From Catenulispora rubra (GTDB lineage: Bacteria > Actinomycetota > Actinomycetes > Streptomycetales > Catenulisporaceae), in the NCBI RefSeq assembly GCF_015356825.1, contig NZ_JAACYW010000071.1:1-43499 (forward strand): 43,499 nucleotides of DNA, written 5' to 3'. Shown here piece after piece: positions 32,658-41,615 of this stretch (the stretch's first letter is position 1; every line of letters starts with the position of its first letter). The position numbers and the translations under genes are program-made. The notes beneath the pieces were generated by a model that saw nothing but the letters and a program-made list of their open reading frames with translations, had not been told where the DNA came from and searched no databases.

Positions 32658-34478
32658 GTGCACGAATCTGAGCACGGGCACAGCAGAGTGCTGACGTACG
32701 AGGGGGACCGACGGGGACGGGACGTGGGCCGCGACACCCACGAGCTGGGATGTGGGCCGGTGGATCTGCGTGATCACCTGTCATATTTGAACGAGGCGAC
32801 CGAGCGGATCGGGGCCGGCACGGACATGGTCGCGATCGCGGGGCAGTTCGCCGCGGCGCTGGTCCCGCGGCTGGCCGACTTCGCGTCCGTGCATTTACTG
32901 GACGCCCTGTTCGTGGACGGCGCCCCGGCCCCGCCGGCGCCCGGGGCGACGGCGTCGAGCCTGGTGCGCCGGGTGGCGGTGGCGCACGACGAGCCGCCGG
33001 AGCGCTGGCTGTCCCTGGTGCCCGAGGGCGCGGTGCAGATCATGCACGACACCAGCCCCTGCCACGAGGCGATGGCCACCGGAGTCCCGGTGTGGCTGGA
33101 CCGCGTCACGCCGGACCGGGCCGAGGCGATGGCCCTGTCCCACTCCCCCGGCGACCTGTATCCGCTGGTGGCCGACCGCGCCTATCTGGCCGTGCCGCTC
33201 GTGGTGCGCGGCCGGGTGCTCGGGTGCGTGGCGCTCACGCGGCGTCCGGAGCGCGCCGAGTTCGACCAGGTCGACGTGCTCACCGTCGGGCAGCTGGCGG
33301 CACAGGCGGCGCTCGGCGTGGACAACGCCCGGCTCTTCCGCGGCCAGGTCGCCACGGCGGCGGAGTTCCGGCGCGGGGTGCTGCCGACCACTCCGCCGAC
33401 GCTGGCCGGCATCGAGGTCGCGCACCGGTATCTGCCGGTCAACCCGGCGGTCGAGGTCGGCGGCGACTGGTTCGACACCATCGCGCTGCCCGGCAGCCGG
33501 GTGGCGATAGTGATCGGCGACGTGATGGGGCACGGCGTGCGCTCGGCGGCGGTCATGGGGCATCTGCGGATCGCGGTGCAGACGCTGGCCGCGCTGGACC
33601 TGCCGCCCGGACAGCTGCTGCGCCAGCTCGACAGCCTGGCCCTGCAGCTCGGCGACGACCATCTGGCGACGTGCCTGTACGCGGTCTACGACCCGATCGC
33701 CTCCTGCTGCGTCATCGCCAACGCCGGACACCTGGCGCCGATGCTGGTCCGGGCCGACGGCACCGTGGAGCGGGTCGAGGTGCCCAGCGGCGCGCCGATC
33801 GGCGTCGGCGGCGTCGCGTTCGACACCGCCGAGATCCCGATCCGCGACGGCGACGTCCTGGTGCTCTACACCGACGGCCTGGTCGAGGCCCGGGGCGACG
33901 ACATCGAGGACCGGATCGCCGCCCTCGCCGAGTGCCTGGAGCTGGCCGCCCGGCCGACGGCCGATCCCGAGGCGCTGTGCGACACCCTGCTGACGATGCT
34001 CGACCGGGACAAGCACGAGGACGACGTCGCGCTGCTGGCGGCGCGGTTGAAGGGGATCCCGGCGGAGAACATAGCCAACTGGCTGTTGTCGCCGCTGCCG
34101 CCGACCGTGCCGAAGGCCCGCCGGCTGGTGCGGCAGGCGATGGCCGAGTGGGACCTGCCGGACGGCGTCCGGGAGACCACCGAACTGCTCGCCACCGAGC
34201 TGGTGACGAACGCCGTCCGCTACGCGCACGGCCCGATCGAGCTGCGGCTGCTGCGGACGCGCACGCTGCTGTGCGAGGTACGGGATGACGACCACTTCCT
34301 GCCGATCCTGCTGGAGGCCGGAGACCTGGACGAGGGCGGGCGCGGGCTGTTCCTGGTCAGCCAGCTGGCGTTGCGGTGGGGCGTGAGTCGGACGGCGAAC
34401 GGCAAAGTCGTGTGGTTCGAGATGCCGTTGGAAACGCTAGACCACGGTCTTCCCCGGGAGGGAACGATCGAGGACTGA
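32658..34478 (+). CDS. GAF-SpoIIE phosphatase-HATPase signalling protein
   Basis: 606 residues from GTG at 32658; in-frame GTGs at 32724 and 32763 are plausible later starts because none has a strong ribosome binding site. A GAF sensor (about 40-205) is followed by a PP2C/SpoIIE phosphatase (about 230-460): VGGDWFD (D270), VIGDVMGHG, LYTDGLVEAR and EDDVALL give the metal-binding aspartates. A C-terminal GHKL/anti-sigma-factor-kinase-like domain (about 480-590) has the N-box ELVTNAVRYA and ends with GGRGLFLV. Such proteins control anti-anti-sigma factors by phosphorylation state. L80 is a TTA codon (32895-32897). Partner proteins are not in the window. Confidence 0.92.
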   Translation: MHESEHGHSRVLTYEGDRRGRDVGRDTHELGCGPVDLRDHLSYLNEATERIGAGTDMVAIAGQFAAALVPRLADFASVHLLDALFVDGAPAPPAPGATASSLVRRVAVAHDEPPERWLSLVPEGAVQIMHDTSPCHEAMATGVPVWLDRVTPDRAEAMALSHSPGDLYPLVADRAYLAVPLVVRGRVLGCVALTRRPERAEFDQVDVLTVGQLAAQAALGVDNARLFRGQVATAAEFRRGVLPTTPPTLAGIEVAHRYLPVNPAVEVGGDWFDTIALPGSRVAIVIGDVMGHGVRSAAVMGHLRIAVQTLAALDLPPGQLLRQLDSLALQLGDDHLATCLYAVYDPIASCCVIANAGHLAPMLVRADGTVERVEVPSGAPIGVGGVAFDTAEIPIRDGDVLVLYTDGLVEARGDDIEDRIAALAECLELAARPTADPEALCDTLLTMLDRDKHEDDVALLAARLKGIPAENIANWLLSPLPPTVPKARRLVRQAMAEWDLPDGVRETTELLATELVTNAVRYAHGPIELRLLRTRTLLCEVRDDDHFLPILLEAGDLDEGGRGLFLVSQLALRWGVSRTANGKVVWFEMPLETLDHGLPREGTIED

Positions 34479-34623
34479 GACCGAGAACAGGGTGCCGGCC
34501 GCGCCGATCGGACAGGCGACTACGGCGGCGATGACGGGGCCGCGGCGGCCTCCTGCGCGCGGCGCTCACCCGAACGGCGCCCAGCGCGTGCCGGCGCGTG
34601 CGAACCGGCGGATCGTGCCGACT

Positions 34624-34872
34624 GTGAGCCGCTACACGTACGAACTCGCCCGTGATCGGGAGCTCGACACGGACAGCACCGAAGACCAGTTCTGGCACGT
34701 CGTGCGCGTCGACGACGCCGACGACCCGCCGCATCTGCACACGTTGTGCAACCGCGCGCTGCTGGAGCCGGTGACGCGCTGGCGGGACTACTCGGTCGAG
34801 CGGATGGTCGACATCATCTGCCACCAGTGTCTGACCGGGTACGTCGCCGAGGCGGGGAGCCAGGCGGCGTGA
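34624..34872 (+). CDS. Small cysteine-containing protein, possible zinc site
   Basis: 82 residues from GTG at 34624 (start chosen because upstream sequence is low-complexity; the frame stays open to 34492). HLHTLCNRALLEPVTRW and DIICHQCLTGY supply one Cys and a C-x-x-C, with His residues near both, which could bind zinc. It lies 40 bases before the sacsin-like gene on the same strand. No family recognised. Confidence 0.6.
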   Translation: MSRYTYELARDRELDTDSTEDQFWHVVRVDDADDPPHLHTLCNRALLEPVTRWRDYSVERMVDIICHQCLTGYVAEAGSQAA

Positions 34873-34911
34873 CGCCTGCGGGGTGTCCTCGCTGGGACCT
34901 AGAATCCGCGC

Positions 34912-37900
34912 GTGAACGATCCCTTTGAGACAGCAGCGATCCGGGCCCGGGTCCTGGAGGCGTGGGTGGCCTCGCCCGTGCGCTTCCGTGAGGACGCCAA
35001 CCTGGAGGAGGACCTGGTCCTCGGCGGGTACCGGGACCGCGTGGTCGTGGAGTTGGCGCAGAACGCGGCCGACGCCGCCCTGCGGGCCGGCGTGCCCGGC
35101 CGGCTGCGGTTGACGCTGGCCGGGCAGACGCTGACCGCGGCCAATGTCGGGGCGCCGCTGGACGCGGACGGGGTGACCGGGCTTTCCACGCTGCGGGCCT
35201 CGGGCAAGGTCGGGGATGCGGGTTCTGCGGCTGCGGGTTCCGCGGCTGACGGTTCGGCGGCCGAGGGCTCGGCGGCAGCAGCGGCTGCTGACGCGACCGC
35301 GGCGGCCTCGCCGGTCGGGCGCTTCGGCGTCGGCTTCGCCGCGGTGCTCGCGGTCTGCGACGCGCCCTCGATGCTGTCCCGCGACGGCAGCGTCCGGTTC
35401 TCCGCGGCCGACGCGCGCCGGGAAGTGGAGCGTGCCGCCGAGAACAGCGCGGGGCTCCAGGCCGAACTGGCGCGGCGTGGCGGCCGGACTCCGGTGCTGC
35501 GGCTGCCGTTCCCGATCGACGAGCAGCCGCCGCAGGGCTTCGACACCGCCGTCGTGCTCCCCCTGCGCGACGACGCGGCCCGCAAGCTCGTCGCCGGCCT
35601 GCTGGCGGGGCTGGACGACGCGCTGCTGCTGGCGTTGTCGGCGCTGACGGAGATCGTCGTGGACATCGACGGAGATGTGCGTCGGCTGACCGCGACCCGC
35701 GACGCGGACGGCGTGTGCACCATCACCGACGGCTCGAAGGAGTCGCGGTGGCGGACCGTCACGGCGAGCGGGCGGATAACGCCGGAGCTGTTGGCGGACC
35801 GGCCGACCGAGGAGCGTGCGCGGCCGAGCTGGGCGTTGACGTGGGCGGTGCCGTGCGACGCCGCCGAGGAGCCGCGCCGGCCGGCGACGCTGCCGGTGTT
35901 CCACGGCCCGACGCCGACGGACGAGCCGTTGGGGCTGCCGGCGCTGCTGATCGCGACGCTGCCGTTGGATCCGACGCGGCGGCGGCTGGCGCCGGGGGCG
36001 TTGACCGAGTTCTTGTTGGACCGGGCCGCGGACGCCTATGCGGCACTGGTGCGCGACTGGCCGGCGAAGACGCCGGGGCTGCTGCGGCTCGTTCCGGGGC
36101 CGATCGCGGACGGCCCGGTCGACGCCGAGCTGCGGCGGCGGATCGTCACGTTGCTGGGGCAGACGGCGATCCTGCCGACGGCTGCTGTTCCGGAAGCGGA
36201 TCCGGAAACCGGCACCCCGGTGGCCGCGGACGCGGGTCCCGAGCTTCTGGTCCCGCGCAACGCCGTGTTCCTCAGCCCGAACTCCGAAGCTCTCGTCGCA
36301 GCGCTCGAAGACGTGATCCCGGGGCTGCTGCCGGCCGGGTTCGAGCGGGACCAGGCGGCGCTGTCGACGCTCGGCGTGCGCGGCATCGGCCTCGGGGACG
36401 TGGTCGAGGCCGTCGCCGGGCTCGACCGGCGGCCGGAGTGGTGGGCCGCGCTGTACACGGCGCTGGACGGGGTCTCCGGCGACGATCCGCTGGCCTTCGA
36501 CGCGTTGTCGGCGCTGCCGGTCCCGCTGGCCGACGGCCGCACGGTGCGCGGGCCGCGGGGCACGCTGCGCCCGGCCACCGGCCTCGACGACGCCACGCTC
36601 GCCGCGCTCACTCCGCTCGGGCTGCGGGTCATCCACCCGCACGCGCTCGGCGACGGTGCGCGGCTGCTGGAGCGGCTGGGCGCGCAGCCTGCCGAGCCCC
36701 GGGTGATGCTGGCCGAGCCGGCGGTGCAGGAGGCGGTGGAGGCCGCCTACGACCCGGTGCCGCTCGGCGACGACGCGTCGTCCGATCCGGTGGCCGTGGC
36801 CGAGGCGGTGCTGGCGCTGGTGCGGGCCGCCGGTCCGCGTCCCGGCGAGCGGTTCGGCCTGGGCCGTCTGCTGCTGCCCGAGACCGACGGCAGCCTGACC
36901 CCGGCCGGGGAGCTGCTGGTGCCGGACTCGGCGCTGGCGGGGATCGTCGATCCCGAGCTGTACGGGTTCGTGGACGCCGAGTGGGTCTCGCGCTGGGGCT
37001 CGACCGTCCTGCACGCGGCCGGGGTTCCCGACGGGTTCCCGGTGCTGCGGGACACCGATGTGCTGCTCGACCCCGACACGCTCGACGACGAGCTGGCCGA
37101 GTTGGAAGGGTTCGAAGACTGGGCCGAGCACGTGGAGTCGGTGTGTCCGCCGGACTCCGCGCCGGTGGTGCTCGCCGAGCTGGCGGCCGTCACCGGGCTG
37201 GAGACGGTGCGGCCGGAGGCGTGGCCGCAGGCGCTGGAGCTGCTGGCGCGTACGTCGGCGCTGCGGCAGGCGGTGATCCGGCCGGCGCGGCTGTCCCTGG
37301 CGGACGGCGGCAAGCTGACGGTGCCCTCGGCGACCGCGTGGTGGCTGGGCCGCACCCCGGTGCTGGCGGACAGGTGCCCGGCCGATCTGGTCACCGGCGA
37401 CGACACCGCCCTGGCAGGGCTCTACGACCCTCTGGACCCCGCCGACGCCGGCGCGCTCGCCAACGACCCGGAGTTCCTGACGGCGCTGGGCGTCAAGACC
37501 ACGGCGCTGGAGCTGCTGGCCGCCGCCGGCGGTCCGGACGAGCTGCTGGACCGCCTCGCCGACCCGGACCGGGCGGTGACCCGGAGCCAGCTCACCGACC
37601 TGTACTGCACGCTGGCCGAGGTGCCCGCCGACCGGGTGTCCCCGCCGGACCACCTGCGCGCCACGCTGGACGGCGAGCTGGTGGTGGCCGACGCGGACGA
37701 CGTGGTGGTCGTGGACGCCCCGGACCTGCTGCCGCTGCTGGCCGGGCGGCCCTACCTGCCGATCCCGCTCCGCCACGCCACGGCCCTGGCCGACCTCCTG
37801 GACCTGGACCTGGCCTCGGAGGTGATAGACGCCGGGGTCGACGAGCCCGGCGAGATCCGCGACGTCCCCGACGCGGTCAGGGCCCTGCTTCCCGACGCGC

Positions 37901-38118
37901 CGAGCACCTACGTCGAGCACGACGACCTGATCCTCGCCGACGGCACGGAGGTCGACTGGCGCGTCGCCGACGGGGTGGTGCACACCTCCACGTTCGACGG
38001 CCTGGCGCGCGGACTGGCCTGGGCCGCCGGGCGGTGGGACCAGCGGCACCTGGTGTCGGCGATGCTCGCCGAGCCGGAGCGGACGGCGGATCTGCTGGTG
38101 GAGGTGGACTTCGAGTAG
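34912..38118 (+). CDS. Sacsin/Hsp90-like GHKL ATPase, large actinobacterial protein
   Basis: 1068 residues from GTG at 34912. The N-terminal 200 residues carry the GHKL nucleotide-binding fold in the sacsin/Hsp90 arrangement: VVVELAQNAADAALRAG (E47, N51), ANVGAPLDADGV, and GRFGVGFAAVL (136-146). An Ala/Ser/Gly-rich stretch (about 101-133) is inserted between the second and third motifs, where the ATP lid lies. The remaining 850 residues are acidic, Leu/Ala-rich and without known motifs. Proteins of this type are widespread in Actinomycetota and presumed chaperone-like; the client is unknown. The start is separated from the small Cys gene by 39 bases. Confidence 0.85.
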   Translation: MNDPFETAAIRARVLEAWVASPVRFREDANLEEDLVLGGYRDRVVVELAQNAADAALRAGVPGRLRLTLAGQTLTAANVGAPLDADGVTGLSTLRASGKVGDAGSAAAGSAADGSAAEGSAAAAAADATAAASPVGRFGVGFAAVLAVCDAPSMLSRDGSVRFSAADARREVERAAENSAGLQAELARRGGRTPVLRLPFPIDEQPPQGFDTAVVLPLRDDAARKLVAGLLAGLDDALLLALSALTEIVVDIDGDVRRLTATRDADGVCTITDGSKESRWRTVTASGRITPELLADRPTEERARPSWALTWAVPCDAAEEPRRPATLPVFHGPTPTDEPLGLPALLIATLPLDPTRRRLAPGALTEFLLDRAADAYAALVRDWPAKTPGLLRLVPGPIADGPVDAELRRRIVTLLGQTAILPTAAVPEADPETGTPVAADAGPELLVPRNAVFLSPNSEALVAALEDVIPGLLPAGFERDQAALSTLGVRGIGLGDVVEAVAGLDRRPEWWAALYTALDGVSGDDPLAFDALSALPVPLADGRTVRGPRGTLRPATGLDDATLAALTPLGLRVIHPHALGDGARLLERLGAQPAEPRVMLAEPAVQEAVEAAYDPVPLGDDASSDPVAVAEAVLALVRAAGPRPGERFGLGRLLLPETDGSLTPAGELLVPDSALAGIVDPELYGFVDAEWVSRWGSTVLHAAGVPDGFPVLRDTDVLLDPDTLDDELAELEGFEDWAEHVESVCPPDSAPVVLAELAAVTGLETVRPEAWPQALELLARTSALRQAVIRPARLSLADGGKLTVPSATAWWLGRTPVLADRCPADLVTGDDTALAGLYDPLDPADAGALANDPEFLTALGVKTTALELLAAAGGPDELLDRLADPDRAVTRSQLTDLYCTLAEVPADRVSPPDHLRATLDGELVVADADDVVVVDAPDLLPLLAGRPYLPIPLRHATALADLLDLDLASEVIDAGVDEPGEIRDVPDAVRALLPDAPSTYVEHDDLILADGTEVDWRVADGVVHTSTFDGLARGLAWAAGRWDQRHLVSAMLAEPERTADLLVEVDFE

Positions 38119-38232
38119 GGGATGGCCGCAGCTCACGCCCGCGTGAAAGCGACCGTCACGTTGGCCCGCCGAACCCGAAAGAGTTCACCAACGCCGCGTC
38201 CCAACGTCCCTCGCGCGCCGTGCAGGCACAAC

Positions 38233-38273
38233 AAAAAGCCGGCCGTCCGCGCATCCGCGCGAACGGCCGGCTT
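38233..38273 (-). terminator. Intrinsic terminator of the L,D-transpeptidase gene
   Basis: AAGCCGGCCGT (38236-38246) pairs with ACGGCCGGCTT (38263-38273); inside, after a C/A mismatch, CGCGC (38248-38252) pairs with GCGCG (38257-38261) around a 4-base loop. On the minus strand the hairpin is followed by a run of five U (38237-38233), a textbook terminator for the minus-strand gene; it may also stop the convergent sacsin-like transcript. Confidence 0.88.
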
Positions 38274-38302
38274 CGTCGTACTCAGCTAACGCTCGACCCT
38301 GT

Positions 38303-39652
38303 TCACTGCCCGGCGGTCGAGAGCCCGGCCGCGGAACCGGAGAGCCAGGTCTGCCAGCTCTCGTTCCAGTCGGTGTACCCGTTGCCGTTGTGGACCTGGT
38401 CCGGCTCCCCGTTGATGGTGACCGGGTCGCCGATGTTGATGAAGTTGTAGAACCACGTCGCGTCCGACGACTTCAGGTGGATGCAGCCGTGCGAGGTGTT
38501 GTCGGTGCCGATGTGGCTGTCCCACTCCGCCTGGTGGATGTACGTCCCCGAGTCGGTCAGGTGCACGTCGTTGTAGACCTTGAGGTCGTAGTAGTTGCCG
38601 ACCCCCGGCGTGCAGCTGAAACCGGGCACCGAGCAGGACTTCATCTCGATCAGCGGTTCCTTGTCGAGCACCACCATGGTGCCGCCCCAGGTGCTGTACC
38701 CGGCCATCCCCGTGTCGGTGGGGATCTCCTTGATGTCCTTGCCGTCCTGGTAGACGTGCATGGTGTAGTTCTTCGTGTCCACCACGGCGCGCTGGTCGCG
38801 GCCGATGGTGAAGGTGAAGCCCTTCGTGAAGGCGCCGTAGGTGATGTCGCCGGCCTTCACGCCGTTGAGGTTCATCTGCACCGAGACCTTGGTGCCCGAC
38901 GCCCAGTAGTTCTGCGGGCGCCAGTCGGCCTGGGTGGAGGTGATCCAGCTCCACGCGCCGTCGACGTGCGGCGTGGTGGTGACCGTCATCGCCTTCTCGA
39001 CGTTGGCGCGGTCCTTGGAGTTCGGCGGGTTGGTGAAGTTCACCGATATCGGCTGGCCGACGCCGACCGTCTCCCCGTTGTCCGGGAAGTAGCTTTGGAG
39101 CCCGAGCTTCTTCTGCGGCGACAGGGTCGTGAACTTCGCCGAGATCGTCTTCTCGGCACCGCTGGAGTCCAGCGCCTTGCCGGTCACGGTGTAGCTGCTG
39201 GATATGTTCAGCGTCCCGGTGGACGTCCAGGACGAGCCGTCGGCGGCCAGCGTGCCGGCCACCTTGTCGCCCTTGGTGTCCTGGGCCGCCACCGACTCGA
39301 TCTTCCCACCGGCGGCGCTGATCTGGATGCCCGCGGCAGGGTCGGCGTTCGAGGTGCCGTCGGCCGGCTTGGCGCTGAGCACGAGGGGTGTCGCGGGCGA
39401 CGAGGACGTCGTCGTCCCCCCTGGCGTGCTGGAGCCGCCGGCCGCGCCGGCCGGCGCGGAACTCCCGTTGGCGACCGGGTTGATCGCCGAGGGCTTGGAG
39501 CCCGACGAACTGCCGCAGCCGGCCGCCAGCAGCGTGGCCGCGGCGGCGACCGCGGTCAGCTGGGCGGCGCGGCGCCACGCGGGCCGGACGGTGACGCGGC
39601 GGGCGCCGGCGGCGACCCCCGCAGAACCACCCCGGCCGTGCTCACGTGCCAC
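38303..39652 (-). CDS. Lipoprotein L,D-transpeptidase (Ig-like and YkuD domains)
   Basis: 449 residues from GTG at 39652, set by an AAGGAGG site 4 bases upstream; an ATG at 39781 is in frame but has no ribosome binding site. The signal peptide ends in lipobox LAAGC (C46), so the protein is membrane-anchored. After a Ser/Ala/Thr-rich stretch come two Ig-like domains (about 90-175 and 180-285), then a YkuD catalytic domain: YIHQAEWDSHIG (H373) and SHGCIHL (H388, C390). It makes 3-3 cross-links in peptidoglycan, like the mycobacterial Ldt enzymes, whose layout this follows. A terminator follows. Confidence 0.94.
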   Translation of the reverse strand: MAREHGRGGSAGVAAGARRVTVRPAWRRAAQLTAVAAAATLLAAGCGSSSGSKPSAINPVANGSSAPAGAAGGSSTPGGTTTSSSPATPLVLSAKPADGTSNADPAAGIQISAAGGKIESVAAQDTKGDKVAGTLAADGSSWTSTGTLNISSSYTVTGKALDSSGAEKTISAKFTTLSPQKKLGLQSYFPDNGETVGVGQPISVNFTNPPNSKDRANVEKAMTVTTTPHVDGAWSWITSTQADWRPQNYWASGTKVSVQMNLNGVKAGDITYGAFTKGFTFTIGRDQRAVVDTKNYTMHVYQDGKDIKEIPTDTGMAGYSTWGGTMVVLDKEPLIEMKSCSVPGFSCTPGVGNYYDLKVYNDVHLTDSGTYIHQAEWDSHIGTDNTSHGCIHLKSSDATWFYNFINIGDPVTINGEPDQVHNGNGYTDWNESWQTWLSGSAAGLSTAGQ

Positions 39653-40165
39653 GAGTCCTCCTTGGAATGGACAGGTTTCTGACCACGTATAAAGCGGTTG
39701 ACTTCTTCCGGGTACGGAACGCACCCAGACCGGTGCTTTCCGTGCGAAACCGCACGCCAAGCCCCCCAGGATTCCATACATCCACCTAGACGTAACAGGG
39801 TGCGCTGAGGTTGCTGCGGAAATCGGCCGATCATGGCTTCGTGACAGTTCCGGTACAAAGGACCGAGGTTGGGAACTCTCAAAACAGGTTGAGTATCCCT
39901 TAACCGTCCCGTCTCAGGCATCTGACGCCGGCTGCGCGACGGCCGGCTTCCGGCGCAGCCCCGGGCCTCGCGGTAAGGCCCACCCCGGAACAAGTTCAAG
40001 ATTCTTCGTCCCCTGGTGTGGACAGCGTTCGGTGAGAGCGCTTTCATGAAGCTTGCGCGCGCAATGGTATAGACCTCGCGGATCCCCGGAACCGGCTGTG
40101 CCCGACACGGCCGGCCGGAACCGGTCCGCGAGTCCTCGTGGTGCGTCAACCCAGGAGATCCCCAC
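39653..40165. other. 513-base divergent intergenic region with RNA-like secondary structure
   Basis: Between the transpeptidase and the GH16 gene. Two structured segments: an extended imperfect hairpin at 39867-39905 (GGTT-GGGA-CTCAA / TTGAG-TCCC-AACC, 13 pairs) and GGCTGCGC (39930-39937) pairing with GCGCAGCC (39953-39960). The LacI-type operator at 40033 belongs to the GH16 side. No gene is seen. A structured leader of the transpeptidase gene is possible; I could not match it to a known riboswitch. Confidence 0.5.
40033..40073 (+). promoter_or_regulatory. LacI-family (CebR-like) operator and promoter of the GH16 gene
   Basis: TGAGAGCGCTTTCA (40033-40046) is a near-perfect palindrome centred on GCGC and resembles CebR-type sites (TGGGAGCGCTCCCA), used by LacI-family repressors of glucan-use genes. 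A -10-like TATAGA lies at 40068-40073; the operator covers the -35 region. The start codon is about 90 bases further. Confidence 0.7.
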
Positions 40166-41506
40166 ATGTCCGCAACCCCACAGCAATCACCACCCCGCAC
40201 CGCCCGCAAACGCTTCCGGCGCGTGGCCGCCGTGGCCGCGCCGCTCGCCGTGGCGCTTCTTGCCTGGGCCGCCGCGCCCGACGGCGTGGCCCAGGCCTCG
40301 GCGCCCCCACCGCCGTCGGGCTGGAACCAGGTCTTCCTCGACGACTTCAACGGCGGGGCCGGCAGCGGCATCGACGGTCAGTGGATGTACGACACCGGTC
40401 CGGGCTCGAACTTCGGCACCGGCGAGATCGAGACGATGACGAACTCGACCAGCAACGTGCACCTGGACGGCGGCGGCAACCTCGACATCACCGCGCTGGG
40501 CGGCGGGAGCAACTGGACCTCGGGCCGGGTGCAGACCACCTCGGCCAACGTCGGGGCGCCGGCCGGCGGCAAGCTGATGGTGACCGCCTCGATCCAGCAG
40601 CCGACCGGGGGCCTGGGGTACTGGCCCGCGTTCTGGATGCTCGGGCCGGGCCAGTGGCCGGAGAACGGCGAGATCGACATCATGGAGGACGTCAACGCCC
40701 TGTCGGAGGTCGCGGGCACCATCCACTGCGGCACCTACCCCGGCGGCGTCTGCAACGAGGGCAACGGCATCGGCAGCGGGCTGCGGGCCTGCGGCGGCTG
40801 CCAGAGCGGCTTCCACACCTACTCCATGGTGCTGGACCGCACGAACACCTCGAACGAGTCGATCACCTTCTACCTCGACGGCAACCAGTACTTCTCGGTG
40901 AGCGAGGGACAGGTCGGCGCCTCGACCTGGCAGCAGGCCTACGACCACAACCTGTCGATCATCCTCGACCTGGCGATGGGCGGCGGCTTCCCGAACGGGG
41001 TCTGCGGCTGCACGACGCCGACCGGCTCGACCGCCTCCGGCGGCACGATGCAGGTCGACTACGTCGCGGCGTACACGACCAACGGCGGCAGCGGCGGCCC
41101 GCCGCCGCCCCCGCCGGGCAGCGGCCCGATCTACTCCGGCGTCGGCTCCAACATCTGCCTGGACGACCAGAGCGCGAGCACCGCGAACTACAACCCGGTG
41201 CAGATCTACACCTGCAACGGCAGCGCTGCGCAGCAGTGGTCCGTGGTCCAGGCCGGGAGCACGCTGCATGTCCTGGGCAAGTGCCTGGACGTCTATGCGG
41301 GCGGGACGACGAACGGGACAAAGGTCGATCTCTACGACTGCAACGGCACCGGATCGCAGGTGTTCGAGCCACAGTCGAACGGGGCGCTCTACAACCCGCA
41401 GTCCAACAAGTGTCTGGACGTCCCCGGTGCGACCACGCAATCGGGTACGCAGGTCCAGATCTATGACTGCAACGGCACCAACGCTCAGAAGTGGACTCTT
41501 CCGTAG
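40166..41506 (+). CDS. Secreted GH16 endo-beta-glucanase with ricin-type (CBM13) domain
   Basis: 446 residues. Signal peptide about 1-45 (RKRFRRVAAVAAPLAVALLAW...ASA). Residues 50-310 are a GH16 domain with the active-site motif GEIDIMED (E169, D171, E174), preceded by GYWPAFWMLG. A Gly/Pro linker (GGPPPPPPGSG) leads to a ricin-B trefoil (about 322-446) with NICLDD, KCLDVYA, KCLDVP and QKW motifs. Expected to cut beta-1,3- or mixed-linkage glucans. A LacI-type operator upstream fits sugar-responsive control. A terminator follows. Confidence 0.93.
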   Translation: MSATPQQSPPRTARKRFRRVAAVAAPLAVALLAWAAAPDGVAQASAPPPPSGWNQVFLDDFNGGAGSGIDGQWMYDTGPGSNFGTGEIETMTNSTSNVHLDGGGNLDITALGGGSNWTSGRVQTTSANVGAPAGGKLMVTASIQQPTGGLGYWPAFWMLGPGQWPENGEIDIMEDVNALSEVAGTIHCGTYPGGVCNEGNGIGSGLRACGGCQSGFHTYSMVLDRTNTSNESITFYLDGNQYFSVSEGQVGASTWQQAYDHNLSIILDLAMGGGFPNGVCGCTTPTGSTASGGTMQVDYVAAYTTNGGSGGPPPPPPGSGPIYSGVGSNICLDDQSASTANYNPVQIYTCNGSAAQQWSVVQAGSTLHVLGKCLDVYAGGTTNGTKVDLYDCNGTGSQVFEPQSNGALYNPQSNKCLDVPGATTQSGTQVQIYDCNGTNAQKWTLP

Positions 41507-41525
41507 CGATCGGTAGGACTCGCGC

Positions 41526-41554
41526 GGCCCCGGCACGGATTCCGTGCCGGGGCC
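41526..41554 (+). terminator. Terminator hairpin after the GH16 gene
   Basis: GGCCCCGGCACGG (41526-41538) and CCGTGCCGGGGCC (41542-41554) form a perfect 13-bp stem with a 3-base loop 20 bases after the stop; no U-tract. Confidence 0.75.
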
Positions 41555-41587
41555 GTGTGGTTATCGGGGCAGTGTGGTTATCGGGGC
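41555..41587. repeat. 16-bp direct repeat beside the GH16 terminator
   Basis: GTGTGGTTATCGGGGC occurs at 41555-41570 and 41572-41587, one base apart, starting exactly at the end of the hairpin. Looks like a recent local duplication. Confidence 0.85.
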
Positions 41588-41615
41588 CGAGTGGCTGTCG
41601 CGGCAGAGCCTCGCC

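Noticed and set aside
34357..38136. Minus-strand open frame of 1259 codons opposite the sacsin-like gene
   Set aside because: Arg/Gly/Gln/His-rich composition without motifs, as expected for the complement of a high-GC gene; the plus frame has GHKL motifs and normal codon bias.
39653..40165. c-di-AMP (ydaO-type) riboswitch upstream of the L,D-transpeptidase
   Set aside because: Some GC hairpins are present, but I could not find the conserved ydaO blocks such as the GGGGUGAAUCC and CCGUCAGCUAACCUC elements.
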